From an uncultured Flavobacteriaceae bacterium (lineage in GTDB: Bacteria; Bacteroidota; Bacteroidia; Flavobacteriales; Flavobacteriaceae): a stretch of DNA of 64,000 nt. The DNA is taken from contig CANMSA010000002.1 in NCBI GenBank assembly GCA_947500385.1, forward strand, positions 1 to 64,000, read 5' to 3'. The position numbers and the translations under genes are program-made. A model generated the notes under the pieces. It did not search any database and had not been told where the DNA came from. It saw nothing but the letters and a program-made list of their open reading frames with translations. Below, one piece after another: positions 56,314 through 64,000 of this stretch (its first letter is position 1; each line of letters begins with the position of its first letter).

Positions 56314-57111
56314 ATGAGGAGATGTTTTAAACAAGCAAGGAGGGTTTTGTCCATAAGTGTGTTCGTGTTACTGATGGGTGCCTGTAAGTCTACGAAAGTT
56401 GCTTCCGATGGAAAGGTCGATAGTAAATTGACCGCTAAAACGATAATTAAGCAGCACTACCAGAATCAATTACAGTTCAAAACGGTAAATGGCAAACTCA
56501 AAATCGATTTTTCCGACGGGGAATCTTCCCAAGGAATTCCATTGACCCTTCGAATGGAGAAGGACAAGGTTATTTGGATCAGCGCCCCTTTGGGAATGGT
56601 AAAGGCCTATATTACACCAGGAAGAGTATCTTTTTACAACAAACTGCAGAACGAGTATTTCGATGGTGATTTTAGCTATTTAAGTAATATTCTGGGAACC
56701 GAATTGGATTTTGAACAAGTGCAGAACTTGCTATTGGGACAGGCGCTTTTAGATCTAACAGCGGCAAAGTACAACAGTGATATTGCAGGGGATAATTACC
56801 AATTGAAACCTAAAAAAGCTGCGGAACTGTTCAAAATACTTTTTCAAATAGAGCCGAAAAACTTTAAAATTGCGAGCCAACAACTGTCGCAACCACTCAA
56901 AAAAAGGCTTCTACAGATCAACTATAAAAATTACCAGCAAATAGATAAGTGGATACTTCCCAATGAGATTGCCATCGCTGCGATAGATGGTGATTTGCGC
57001 AATACCATCGATATAGAATACCGAAATATGGAGTTCGATAGAGAACTCCGTTTTCCGTATAAAATTCCCAAAGGCTTTAAAGAGATCGTTTTGAAAAAGA
57101 ATGACTTGTAA
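56314..57111 (+). CDS. DUF4292 lipoprotein
   Basis: A 265-residue protein with a lipoprotein signal ending LMGAC. The rest is strand-rich, with ENYQ-type conserved pieces (VIWISAPLGMVKAYITPGRVSFYNKLQNEYFDGDF), matching DUF4292. Its fold recalls LolA/LolB-like half-barrels, and it may carry lipids or lipoproteins to the outer membrane; this is inference. It overlaps the EnvC-like gene by 11 bases. Confidence 0.85.
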   Translation: MRRCFKQARRVLSISVFVLLMGACKSTKVASDGKVDSKLTAKTIIKQHYQNQLQFKTVNGKLKIDFSDGESSQGIPLTLRMEKDKVIWISAPLGMVKAYITPGRVSFYNKLQNEYFDGDFSYLSNILGTELDFEQVQNLLLGQALLDLTAAKYNSDIAGDNYQLKPKKAAELFKILFQIEPKNFKIASQQLSQPLKKRLLQINYKNYQQIDKWILPNEIAIAAIDGDLRNTIDIEYRNMEFDRELRFPYKIPKGFKEIVLKKNDL

Positions 57112-58333
57112 ACCTATATATACATGCTATTGTATCCTGATGCTGACCTTGTTTTTGGGTGGAGCATTACACGCACAGACCAACGAGCAGAAATCCTTAG
57201 AGGCGAAACGCACACGGCTCCAAAAAGAAATCAACGATATCAACCGATTGCTTTTTGCCGAAAAAAAGCAGCGGGGTACCGTTTTGGATCAGATTGAAGC
57301 GCTCGATAAGCGTATCAATGTGCGGCAAGAACTCATTAAGGTAACCAATCAACAAGCGAATCTTTTAAACCGCAAAATAAACACGAACGTTCGTAACATT
57401 TCAAAGTTAAAAAACGATCTGACCGCTCTAAAGGACGATTACGCCAAAATCATACGTAAATCTTACCAAAACCGTTCACAGCAAGGTCGGTTAATGTTTC
57501 TGCTCTCATCCGATAATTTTTTTCAGGCATTTAAGCGGTTGCAGTACATGAAACAGTATACCGACTATCGAAAGGAGCAGGGAAAACAGATTGTAAAAAA
57601 AACCGAGGAACTTACAAGTTTGAACGCTGCCCTTATTGATCAACGAAAAGAAAAAGAAGTACTGATCGCTCAAAATAAGAAAGCGAAGGCGCAGATGATG
57701 CGCGAAATGAAATCCCAGAAAGAACTGCTGGGCGCTATCCGAAAAAATGAAAGTAAGTATGCAGCGGCTGTACAAAAGAAGAAAAAAGAAGCTCGGAAAA
57801 TAGATCAGCAGATCGATCGCCTTATTCGAACAGCGATCGTAGCATCAAACAAAAAGGCTAGTGGCAAAGCAAAGGCCTCCAATAAGTTTCTGCTCACCCC
57901 AGAGGCGACCATTATAGCGAACAATTTTTCGGCAAATAAAGGACGGCTTATATGGCCGGTAGAAAAAGGAATTAAAAGCCAAGGGTTTGGCGTCTATAAA
58001 GATGCCGTGTACCCTGGGATAAAGCACGAAAGTAACGGCGTGATCATCGCAACGGACGAAGGTGCTGTGGCAAGGGCCATTTTTAAAGGGGAAGTCATTG
58101 CGATTCTATCCGTTCCCGGAGGTAACAAAGGAGTGCAGATCAAGCATGGGAACTATATTAGCACCTATTACAACCTTTCGGAACTGTACGTGGCCAAAGG
58201 GGATGAAGTAAATGCAAAAACGGAGCTGGGCAAGGTCTATACCAATCGCTCGAACGGTCAAACACGCCTCAAGTTCTACTTGTATGAGGATACCCAAAAG
58301 CTAAACCCGGAGGAATGGGTTTATCAGCTATAG
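57101..58333 (+). CDS. EnvC-like murein hydrolase activator (degenerate M23)
   Basis: A 410-residue protein with a signal peptide, a long coiled coil (about 28-260) and a C-terminal LytM fold. The zinc ligands of active M23 enzymes are gone: the first motif reads HESNGV and the last RLKFYL instead of HLHFE. Such proteins do not cut murein themselves but activate an amidase during cell division, as EnvC does in E. coli. It is the last gene of the dut-TPR-DUF4292 cluster. Confidence 0.9.
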   Translation: MTCKPIYTCYCILMLTLFLGGALHAQTNEQKSLEAKRTRLQKEINDINRLLFAEKKQRGTVLDQIEALDKRINVRQELIKVTNQQANLLNRKINTNVRNISKLKNDLTALKDDYAKIIRKSYQNRSQQGRLMFLLSSDNFFQAFKRLQYMKQYTDYRKEQGKQIVKKTEELTSLNAALIDQRKEKEVLIAQNKKAKAQMMREMKSQKELLGAIRKNESKYAAAVQKKKKEARKIDQQIDRLIRTAIVASNKKASGKAKASNKFLLTPEATIIANNFSANKGRLIWPVEKGIKSQGFGVYKDAVYPGIKHESNGVIIATDEGAVARAIFKGEVIAILSVPGGNKGVQIKHGNYISTYYNLSELYVAKGDEVNAKTELGKVYTNRSNGQTRLKFYLYEDTQKLNPEEWVYQL

Positions 58334-58392
58334 CAGCACAACAAAAACGATTGCAACACCGCTCTATTGTTGCTTAAATTATAGTTTAATCA

Positions 58393-59223
58393 ATGAATGC
58401 GATTACAGATATCAAGGGAAGCTTTTTGCTACGAAATGGTGTGTCAATGCCCTATTTAGGGTTGGGAACCTATCAATCGGAAAACGATGAAGAAGTAGTG
58501 AATGCCGTCAAATATGCTTTGGAGGTAGGGTATCGGCATATAGATACCGCCTCCTTTTACGAAAATGAAGAAGGTGTGGGCAAAGGGATCAAAGAATCTG
58601 ATGTACCCCGCAAGGATGTTTTTTTGGTTAGCAAGGTTCAAAATGCCCACCAAGGATATGAACGCACGCTGCGGGCATTTGAAGAAAGCATGGCCTTGTT
58701 CGGGATGGATTATTTGGATCTTTATTTAATTCATTGGCCTATTGCCGGGAAGTACAAAGAAACGTGGCGTGCAATTGAAAAGCTGTATAAGGAAAAACGT
58801 ATACGGGCCATTGGGGTCAGTAATTTTATGCAACACCATCTGGAAGACCTAATGGAGGATTGTGAGATTGTACCCATGGTAAATCAAATGGAGTTCCATC
58901 CTTATGTGGTACAGCAAGACTTGCTCGATTTTTGTAGAGAAAATACCATTCAGTATGAAGCTTGGTCCCCGTTTATGCAGGGGAAGATTTTCGGGATTCC
59001 AGAAATGATGGAGTTGGCCAAAAAGTACGATAGATCAATCGCTCAGGTCACGCTTCGTTGGAATCTTCAAAAAGGGGTGGTGACCATTCCCAAGTCGGCA
59101 AAAAAAGAACGGATTACAGCAAATGCGGCTATTTTTGATTTTAAACTCTCAAAGGCCGATATGACCTTTCTAGACGGGCTTGACCGAGGAGAACGAATAG
59201 GCCCGAACCCAAATGATTTTTAA
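58393..59223 (+). CDS. Aldo/keto reductase
   Basis: A 276-residue NADPH-dependent reductase of the 2,5-diketo-gluconate reductase type. The catalytic tetrad is visible: Asp in RHIDTA, Tyr in FYENE, Lys in VSKV and His in LIHWP; GVSNFMQHHL and IPKSAKKERI complete the cofactor site. Substrate unknown. It starts 60 bases after the EnvC-like gene. Confidence 0.93.
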   Translation: MNAITDIKGSFLLRNGVSMPYLGLGTYQSENDEEVVNAVKYALEVGYRHIDTASFYENEEGVGKGIKESDVPRKDVFLVSKVQNAHQGYERTLRAFEESMALFGMDYLDLYLIHWPIAGKYKETWRAIEKLYKEKRIRAIGVSNFMQHHLEDLMEDCEIVPMVNQMEFHPYVVQQDLLDFCRENTIQYEAWSPFMQGKIFGIPEMMELAKKYDRSIAQVTLRWNLQKGVVTIPKSAKKERITANAAIFDFKLSKADMTFLDGLDRGERIGPNPNDF

Positions 59224-59233
59224 AAATAGTTCT

Positions 59234-59662
59234 ATGTTTTACAAACGATTGATTTTAGGGGCAGTATTGGGAGGTTTGGCACTTTCTTCATGTGTGTTTG
59301 ATTATGAGGACAACCAACGTATTCTGATCACGGGACAAGTGCGGAACAGTGAGGGAATTGGTTTAGAAAATATACCGGTGATTATAAGAACAAACAATGG
59401 TGGGCTTTTTAGGAGCTCGGGTGGTTTTGGACGTGAAAAAATCGAAACACAGGAAGATGGAACGTTCCGTTTGGTTGTATTGAAACCCAAGTCTTTCGAG
59501 GAGGTTTCTATTAGGTACAACGATTTGGCCGAACAGAATTCGAACCCCAGGTTTAGGGATGCTTTCGTTCTAATTGAAGCTACAGATATCATAAACAACG
59601 ATTTAAAACTGACCCCGGTAACCCTTGAGGAGGTAGACGCTGCCGGCAAATCAAATAGGTAA
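59234..59662 (+). CDS. Lipoprotein with carboxypeptidase-regulatory-like domain
   Basis: A 142-residue protein with a lipoprotein signal (GLALSSC, Cys20) and a single beta-sandwich of the carboxypeptidase-regulatory/CNA-B kind: ILITGQVRNSEGIGLENIPVIIRTN and TQEDGTFRLVVLKPKSFEEVSIRY. Such domains commonly sit on outer-membrane proteins of Bacteroidota. I use the ATG at 59234, which opens the signal. Function unknown. Confidence 0.78.
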   Translation: MFYKRLILGAVLGGLALSSCVFDYEDNQRILITGQVRNSEGIGLENIPVIIRTNNGGLFRSSGGFGREKIETQEDGTFRLVVLKPKSFEEVSIRYNDLAEQNSNPRFRDAFVLIEATDIINNDLKLTPVTLEEVDAAGKSNR

Positions 59663-59740
59663 GGAAAACCATATATGAGATTTTATAAGGATTGTTTGTG
59701 TGTACTGATAAGGTGATTGATTCCTAGAAAAGCGAATGGT

Positions 59741-60364
59741 ATGAAAATTAGAGTAGGTATCTTTTTGGTTTGTTTGGGCATCTTGGGTGCAAATGAAGTG
59801 TATTCTCAGGACGGAATAAAAAATACATCTGGAAAAAAAGTACACATTGAACTTCGCCCCGGATTGAATATTCCAACTGCGCTCGGAGATAATTTTCTTT
59901 CGGAGGCCTATTCGAGCAAATTGGGATTTGTACTCGATAGTAGAGCGTATATACAACGAGAACGCTTTTACCTTGGGCTACAATTTCAGTACTTTGAAGC
60001 TGATGTGGAGAAGGTGAACCTTGTTGGAAATTTTGATGAGACCGATGTTATTCATATTGGTGTTACAGGGGGCGTTCCATTACTATCTCCCGGAAAAAAG
60101 GTTGGCTTGGACGTAGGTTTGGGCCTTGGATATGTACTTTATGAAAACGAAGTAGACGGTATTCGGTTTCATGACGATGGTTTTTCGGCCCATGTGAATC
60201 TTAGTGCTGACTATCGATTCAATTCCTTCCTTGGAATGCATGCAGGCTTTCAATACACTAGAGATTTTCTATCGGTACAAACTGCACCGGAACTGGACTC
60301 CTTTTTTAACAACGCTTCTGTATTGAATATTTTCTTCGGGGTTATTTTTTATATCGAAAGGTAG
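59741..60364 (+). CDS. Outer-membrane beta-barrel protein
   Basis: A 207-residue protein with a signal peptide ending near VYSQ and alternating hydrophobic strands, ending FFGVIFYIER with an aromatic near the terminus as in barrels. The pattern fits the OMP_b-brl family with about eight strands. It may pair with the lipoprotein 78 bases upstream. I start at ATG 59741; an upstream TTG at 59717 is less likely. Function unknown. Confidence 0.78.
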   Translation: MKIRVGIFLVCLGILGANEVYSQDGIKNTSGKKVHIELRPGLNIPTALGDNFLSEAYSSKLGFVLDSRAYIQRERFYLGLQFQYFEADVEKVNLVGNFDETDVIHIGVTGGVPLLSPGKKVGLDVGLGLGYVLYENEVDGIRFHDDGFSAHVNLSADYRFNSFLGMHAGFQYTRDFLSVQTAPELDSFFNNASVLNIFFGVIFYIER

Positions 60365-60386
60365 AAGTACCCAATACTTTTTTGGG

Positions 60387-60899
60387 TTATTCCATAAAAA
60401 GCGCTCGGAGTTCGGTGGCATCGCTCGGTTGCATTTTTCCCGCGAGGACCAAGCTTAGTTGTTTTCTTCGTAGGGCCGCAGCAAAGCGGTCTTTTTCCAA
60501 ATCGGTTTCGGGCTCCAAGGGAGGTACCTTGGTCGGTCTTCCCGTTGCATCCAATGCTACAAAAGTGTAAATACCTTCGTTCGCTTTGGAGCGTTTTCCG
60601 GTAAAACGATCTTCGATCCAAACATCGATGAAGACCTCCATAGAGCTTGAAAAAGCGCGGGAAACGGCCGCATCTACCGTAACTACACTGCCCAAAGGAA
60701 CCGCTTGTGTAAAGGCAACATGATTTACCGAAGCGGTGACCGTGATTCCTCCGCTGTGCCTCCCTGCCGCGATACTGGCGGCACGGTCCATTCGTGCCAA
60801 TAGTTCGCCACCAAATAAGTTTTCAAGAATATTGGTCTCGCCAGGGAGAACGATATCGGTCATAATCGTTCTGGAATCTTTGGGAGTTTTCGCCTGCAT
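60387..60899 (-). CDS. Acyl-CoA thioesterase (hotdog fold)
   Basis: The 170-residue protein has the YciA/BFIT hotdog arrangement: MTDIVLPGETNILENLFGGELLARMDRAASIAA with the Asn and Asp used for hydrolysis, then VTASVNHVAFTQAVPLGSVVTVDA and EGIYTFVALDATGRPTKVPPL. It releases fatty acids from CoA. It is monocistronic, convergent with the barrel gene. Confidence 0.93.
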   Translation of the reverse strand: MQAKTPKDSRTIMTDIVLPGETNILENLFGGELLARMDRAASIAAGRHSGGITVTASVNHVAFTQAVPLGSVVTVDAAVSRAFSSSMEVFIDVWIEDRFTGKRSKANEGIYTFVALDATGRPTKVPPLEPETDLEKDRFAAALRRKQLSLVLAGKMQPSDATELRALFME

Positions 60900-60915
60900 A
60901 GTCTAAATTTTGCGG

Positions 60916-60923
60916 CAAAGATA
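60916..60923 (-). promoter_or_regulatory. Putative -7 element for the thioesterase gene
   Basis: On the minus strand this reads TATCTTTG, 16 bases before the thioesterase ATG. Confidence 0.42.
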
Positions 60924-60959
60924 TGGCTTAAAAAAATGAGGATAAAGAAGAAGTGAAGC

Positions 60960-61922
60960 TTATTCAACTGATTTTAACCAAGCATCGGGTGATTGTGTTC
61001 GCTTGATTTTTCGCAATGCGGTCAATGCAGTCTCCGCATCGGTAAAACTATCATAGGTTACCATATGCAGCCCAAAAGGATTTGTGCCTATATATGATGG
61101 GTTGAAACCACTCTTTTTAAGCTGTTGAATCTTGCGTTCGGCATTTTTCTTAAAACGAAATGCTCCGGCAACTACATGATGTATTTTTTTGGCACTGTCA
61201 AAAGCCCGCTCCTTACTGGTAGCTTCCAAACGTAATGTGGGTAATTCTAATGGTGCGGCATCAAAAAAAGTTGCCTCCTGTATTTGCTTTGAAACCTGTT
61301 GCTCGGCTGCCGAACGTACTATTTGTTGTTGGTATAGCCCTTGCCGATAAGCGCGATAGGCCGTAGCTCCCGTAGCCAGGGTCAAAAGAAAGATGGCAGC
61401 ATACTTTAAATAAGGTCGAAAAGCAGTTTGAGCTCTTTTTTCTGGAGTAATGGTAAAGGGAATCTTTTCTTCCATTGAAACCACTTCCTCCTTTAAAACC
61501 TCACGGGTAATGGGGGCGGAAACAAATGCGGACAATCCAAAAGAAGTGGTAAGGTAGTTCTCTTGCTCAGAAGGCTGAAATTGTATTTTCCCTTCTTTGT
61601 TCAGCCATAATTCCCCGATTGCTTCCAGGAGTAAACGTTCCCCTTGCTTTAGTTGTTTTTGCCATACGGCTACCTGTTCTCCTACTTGGGCCAACATCGT
61701 CTCGTAATCTGTTTTCTCAGCTTCTGCTATGTACGATACCAAAAGACCATCATTGCTGGTCAACTGTGCGTTAAAAGAGAGCGTTTTACTTGGAGGATAA
61801 AGGGTATTGGAAGCCTTGTGCACCACAGCAGACTTTTTCTGTGTCAGGAATGCACCAAAGCTTGGCACAACTACACAGTTGTACCGATATAATAATTCTT
61901 TCAGATAGTGTTCTACTCCCAT
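60960..61922 (-). CDS. HU-CCDC81/SPOR domain protein
   Basis: A 320-residue inner-membrane protein. The N-terminal HU-like (HU-CCDC81) domain reads YLKELLYRYNCVVVPSFGAFLT and continues to about 125; one membrane segment lies near 175-195 (YLKYAAIFLLTLATGATAYRAY); the C-terminal SPOR domain (HHVVAGAFRFKKNAERKIQQLKKSGF to the end) binds denuded glycan strands at the division site. Start is ATG at 61922; a GTG two codons earlier is possible. It may tie DNA or the nucleoid to septal murein, though that is inference. Confidence 0.9.
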   Translation of the reverse strand: MGVEHYLKELLYRYNCVVVPSFGAFLTQKKSAVVHKASNTLYPPSKTLSFNAQLTSNDGLLVSYIAEAEKTDYETMLAQVGEQVAVWQKQLKQGERLLLEAIGELWLNKEGKIQFQPSEQENYLTTSFGLSAFVSAPITREVLKEEVVSMEEKIPFTITPEKRAQTAFRPYLKYAAIFLLTLATGATAYRAYRQGLYQQQIVRSAAEQQVSKQIQEATFFDAAPLELPTLRLEATSKERAFDSAKKIHHVVAGAFRFKKNAERKIQQLKKSGFNPSYIGTNPFGLHMVTYDSFTDAETALTALRKIKRTQSPDAWLKSVE

Positions 61923-62026
61923 CGCCACAAATATGTGAAAAATCGGAGCGCTAAAAACCCCTTGGCTTTACTTTTTATTAACATTATAATTTATGTATTT
62001 TGTGGATAACTTAGGACTTCTTTTAA

Positions 62027-63130
62027 ATGACTATAAATGAATTGGTTGCGGTTTTAAGACTGCAGTGCATCCCAAATATTGGAGATGTAACCGCTAAAAA
62101 ATTGATTGCACACTGTGGTAGTCCAACAGCTGTTTTTGCCGACAAAAGAAAGCAACTTGAAAAGATTGATGGGATAGGAACGATAACCTTACGGGGTTTA
62201 CAGGATGCCAAATATCATAAAATGGCCGAGGCGGAAGCGAAATACGTACAGGATAATGGAATCGCTTTAAGCTATTATTTGGATGAAGCATACCCAGAAT
62301 ACCTGAAGCATTGCGTTGATGGTCCGTTATTGTTATTTAAAAGAGGGAATATTGATTTAAATGGGCGAAAGATCATCAGCATAGTAGGCACACGAAAGGT
62401 GACGAGCTATGGCATTGCGCTTTGTGAGCGCCTCATTTCCGATTTGGTGCCTTTAGATCCTATTATTGTGAGCGGGTATGCCTATGGAGTAGATATCTGT
62501 GTGCAAAAAGCCGCTATTAAGCATGGTTTACAAACCATAGGTTGTTTGGCGCATGGCCTCAACCAAACCTACCCAAAGGCACATTCAAAGTTTAATACGG
62601 CGGTAGAGGCAAACGGAGGTTTTTTAACCGAGTTTTGGAGTACCAGTACGCCTGAACGAGAGCATTTTTTAAAACGAAACCGAATAATTGCCGGGATGGC
62701 AGAGGCCACGGTAGTTATTGAGTCGGCGGAAAAAGGAGGCAGTTTGGTCACGGCCGATATCGCCAACAGTTATAGCCGGGAGGTTTTTGCTTTTCCAGGC
62801 AGAGCACAAGATACATATAGCATTGGATGCAACAACCTGATCAAACAACAGAAAGCCCATATGATCACGCAAGCTGCCGACCTGGTGTTCATGCTAGGGT
62901 GGGAGTTGGACACAACAGCTGAAAAAGGGATTCAAAAACAACTGTTCGTTTCGTTGGAGAAGACCGAAAAGACCATTTACGACTATTTACATACACAAGG
63001 AAAACAACAGCTTGATAGCATTGCTTTGGAATGTAAAATTCCTATTTTCAAGGTTTCTTCTACCCTGCTTAATATGGAAATGAAAGGGGTGGTACGACCC
63101 TTGCCCGGGAAATTGTTCGAAGCGATATAA
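62027..63130 (+). CDS. dprA: DNA-processing protein DprA
   Basis: The 367-residue protein loads RecA on incoming single-stranded DNA in natural transformation. It has an N-terminal helix-hairpin-helix/SAM-like part (about 1-70), the Rossmann core with SIVGTRKVTSYG, VSGYAYGVD, LKRNRIIAGMAEATVVIESAEKGGSLVTAD and FAFPG, and a C-terminal winged helix (TIYDYLHTQGKQQLDSIA). Full length. It diverges from the HU/SPOR gene with 104 bases between. Confidence 0.95.
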   Translation: MTINELVAVLRLQCIPNIGDVTAKKLIAHCGSPTAVFADKRKQLEKIDGIGTITLRGLQDAKYHKMAEAEAKYVQDNGIALSYYLDEAYPEYLKHCVDGPLLLFKRGNIDLNGRKIISIVGTRKVTSYGIALCERLISDLVPLDPIIVSGYAYGVDICVQKAAIKHGLQTIGCLAHGLNQTYPKAHSKFNTAVEANGGFLTEFWSTSTPEREHFLKRNRIIAGMAEATVVIESAEKGGSLVTADIANSYSREVFAFPGRAQDTYSIGCNNLIKQQKAHMITQAADLVFMLGWELDTTAEKGIQKQLFVSLEKTEKTIYDYLHTQGKQQLDSIALECKIPIFKVSSTLLNMEMKGVVRPLPGKLFEAI

Positions 63131-63145
63131 AATCCATTTACGTTC

Positions 63146-63165
63146 ATTCCCTCGAAGGAGGGAAT
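63146..63165. repeat. GAAG-loop hairpin with duplicated arm after dprA
   Basis: Perfect 8-bp arms ATTCCCTC and GAGGGAAT enclose GAAG. The word CTCGAAGGAGG occurs at 63151 and again at 63169, an 18-base step. No T-run follows. Confidence 0.65.
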
Positions 63166-63328
63166 CTACTCGAAGGAGGCAATTGAATCCAACCACAACA
63201 TTTATAATTTACCGACGCATCGGTTTGTTTTCTTTTAGATCATAAGTTGCCCTATTTACGGGAGCTTATCGATAAAACCGGACCTAAAATCGAATGATTT
63301 GATTGAAAGTGCCTACCGCAAAAATCAT

Positions 63329-63352
63329 AAAACCGACCCCATGGTCGGTTTT
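63329..63352 (-). terminator. Terminator of trpS
   Basis: Perfect 10-bp arms AAAACCGACC (63329-63338) and GGTCGGTTTT (63343-63352) with a 4-base loop, just past the trpS stop on the minus strand; it could also work for plus-strand transcripts from dprA. Confidence 0.75.
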
Positions 63353-63359
63353 GTGTACG

Positions 63360-64000
63360 TCAGTATCCTACCTTATTGCGAACTCGGGCGAGTACCTCAT
63401 CAGCTACTTTTTTAGCTTTTTCGGCGCCAAGGGCCAATGCATCATCGATCTCCTGAAGATGACCCATATAGTAATCGAATTTTTCACGCGCTTCGCCAAA
63501 TTTTTCAAGAACAACCTCATAGAGGGCCTGTTTGGCATGACCATACCCATAGTTGCCTGCAAGGTAATTGGCGCTCATTTCTTCGATTTGTTCTTGTGAA
63601 GCCAAGATTTTGTACAAAGCGAATACATTATCGGTACTTGGATCCTTGGGGTCCTCCATGGGCGTACTATCCGTTTGAATCCCCATGATCTGCTTACGCA
63701 GTTTTTTATCCGTTTGAAAAAGGTTGATCAAATTCCCTTTGCTCTTACTCATTTTTGCCCCATCGGTTCCGGGAACATACATGGTAGCTTCTTGTACCTC
63801 GGCTTGGGGAACCACGAATGTTTCACCAAACTTGGCATGGAAACGCGCCGCTACATCCCGCGTCATTTCCAAATGTTGAAGTTGGTCTTTTCCCACAGGT
63901 ACGGTATGCGCATCATATAATAAAATATCCGCCGCCATCAACATTGGGTAGGTAAACAGGCCCGCGTTTACGTCTTCCAAACGATCCGCCTTGTCTTTGA
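63360..64000 (-). CDS. trpS: Tryptophan--tRNA ligase, 3' part
   Basis: The last ~213 codons of a class I aminoacyl-tRNA synthetase that charges tRNA-Trp. The frame stays open to the right edge, so the start lies outside. Visible landmarks are KDKADRLEDVNAGLFTYPMLMAADILLYDAHTVPVGKDQLQHLE and the ATP-binding KMSKSKGN loop, followed by the C-terminal anticodon-binding helices. A TTG inside it could be mistaken for a start. Confidence 0.96.
   Translation of the reverse strand, partial: KDKADRLEDVNAGLFTYPMLMAADILLYDAHTVPVGKDQLQHLEMTRDVAARFHAKFGETFVVPQAEVQEATMYVPGTDGAKMSKSKGNLINLFQTDKKLRKQIMGIQTDSTPMEDPKDPSTDNVFALYKILASQEQIEEMSANYLAGNYGYGHAKQALYEVVLEKFGEAREKFDYYMGHLQEIDDALALGAEKAKKVADEVLARVRNKVGY

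Noticed and set aside
60369-60387. Hairpin ACCCAA/TTGGGT at the convergent end of the barrel and thioesterase genes
   Set aside because: Only a 6-bp stem with no clear T-run after it; too weak to call a terminator.

Overview
The window is chromosomal DNA from a member of the Bacteroidota, most likely a marine Flavobacteriaceae. The evidence is the type IX secretion/gliding lipoprotein PorW/SprE, the split ATP synthase operon (atpB-E-F-H-A-G without atpD and atpC), many families confined to or concentrated in Bacteroidota (DUF6909, DUF6427, DUF6341, DUF4254, DUF5687, DUF4292, HU-CCDC81/SPOR), TTG start codons, and TAnnTTTG -7 promoter elements just upstream of many genes. The genus cannot be fixed from the sequence alone. 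I see no rRNA, tRNA, CRISPR array, insertion sequence or prophage.

Layout. Positions 1-3695 (minus) hold the first ~1230 codons of a giant modular surface protein (HYR and Ig-like repeats) that runs off the left edge; it is open throughout. Positions 4.0-8.2 kb carry tatA, a LytM-type M23 peptidase, a GH3-family protein and a secreted ILEI-GDPD fusion. Positions 8.4-26.9 kb are a surface-polysaccharide locus: a DUF6909 protein and a Wzz-like protein, rmlBACD for dTDP-rhamnose (rfbD is short at its C-terminus), a UDP-N-acetylhexosamine 6-dehydrogenase, O-antigen ligase/polymerase-like and Wzy-like membrane proteins, a Wzx flippase, an acetyltransferase, an AsnB-type amidotransferase, two GT4 glycosyltransferases, a WecA-type initiating transferase and a UDP-glucuronate decarboxylase. 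Together these suggest a Wzx/Wzy-made glycan containing rhamnose and an acetylated, possibly amidated, sugar acid.

Positions 26.9-31.3 kb contain purD, DUF6341, DUF6427, DUF4254 and a GT9 transferase. Positions 31.3-34.4 kb (minus) contain an arsenosugar biosynthesis cluster (DUF2064 transferase, AhpD-like protein, ArsS) followed by a TetR regulator. Positions 34.7-40.5 kb contain a patatin lipase, small membrane and SRPBCC proteins, a Crp-type regulator beside a PaaE-like ferredoxin reductase, and a DUF5687/ABC transporter pair.

Positions 40.8-49.8 kb hold porW/sprE, a bactofilin, and the ATP synthase operon with several hairpins between its genes. Positions 50-53.3 kb hold a TCR/Tet-type MFS exporter, a frameshifted alpha/beta hydrolase, an ECF sigma factor and its probable membrane partner. 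Positions 53.4-58.3 kb form a conserved cell-envelope cluster (flippase-like protein, dut, TPR protein, DUF4292 lipoprotein, EnvC-like protein). The right end has an aldo/keto reductase, a lipoprotein, an outer-membrane barrel protein, an acyl-CoA thioesterase, an HU/SPOR protein, dprA, and the 3' part of trpS running off the right edge.
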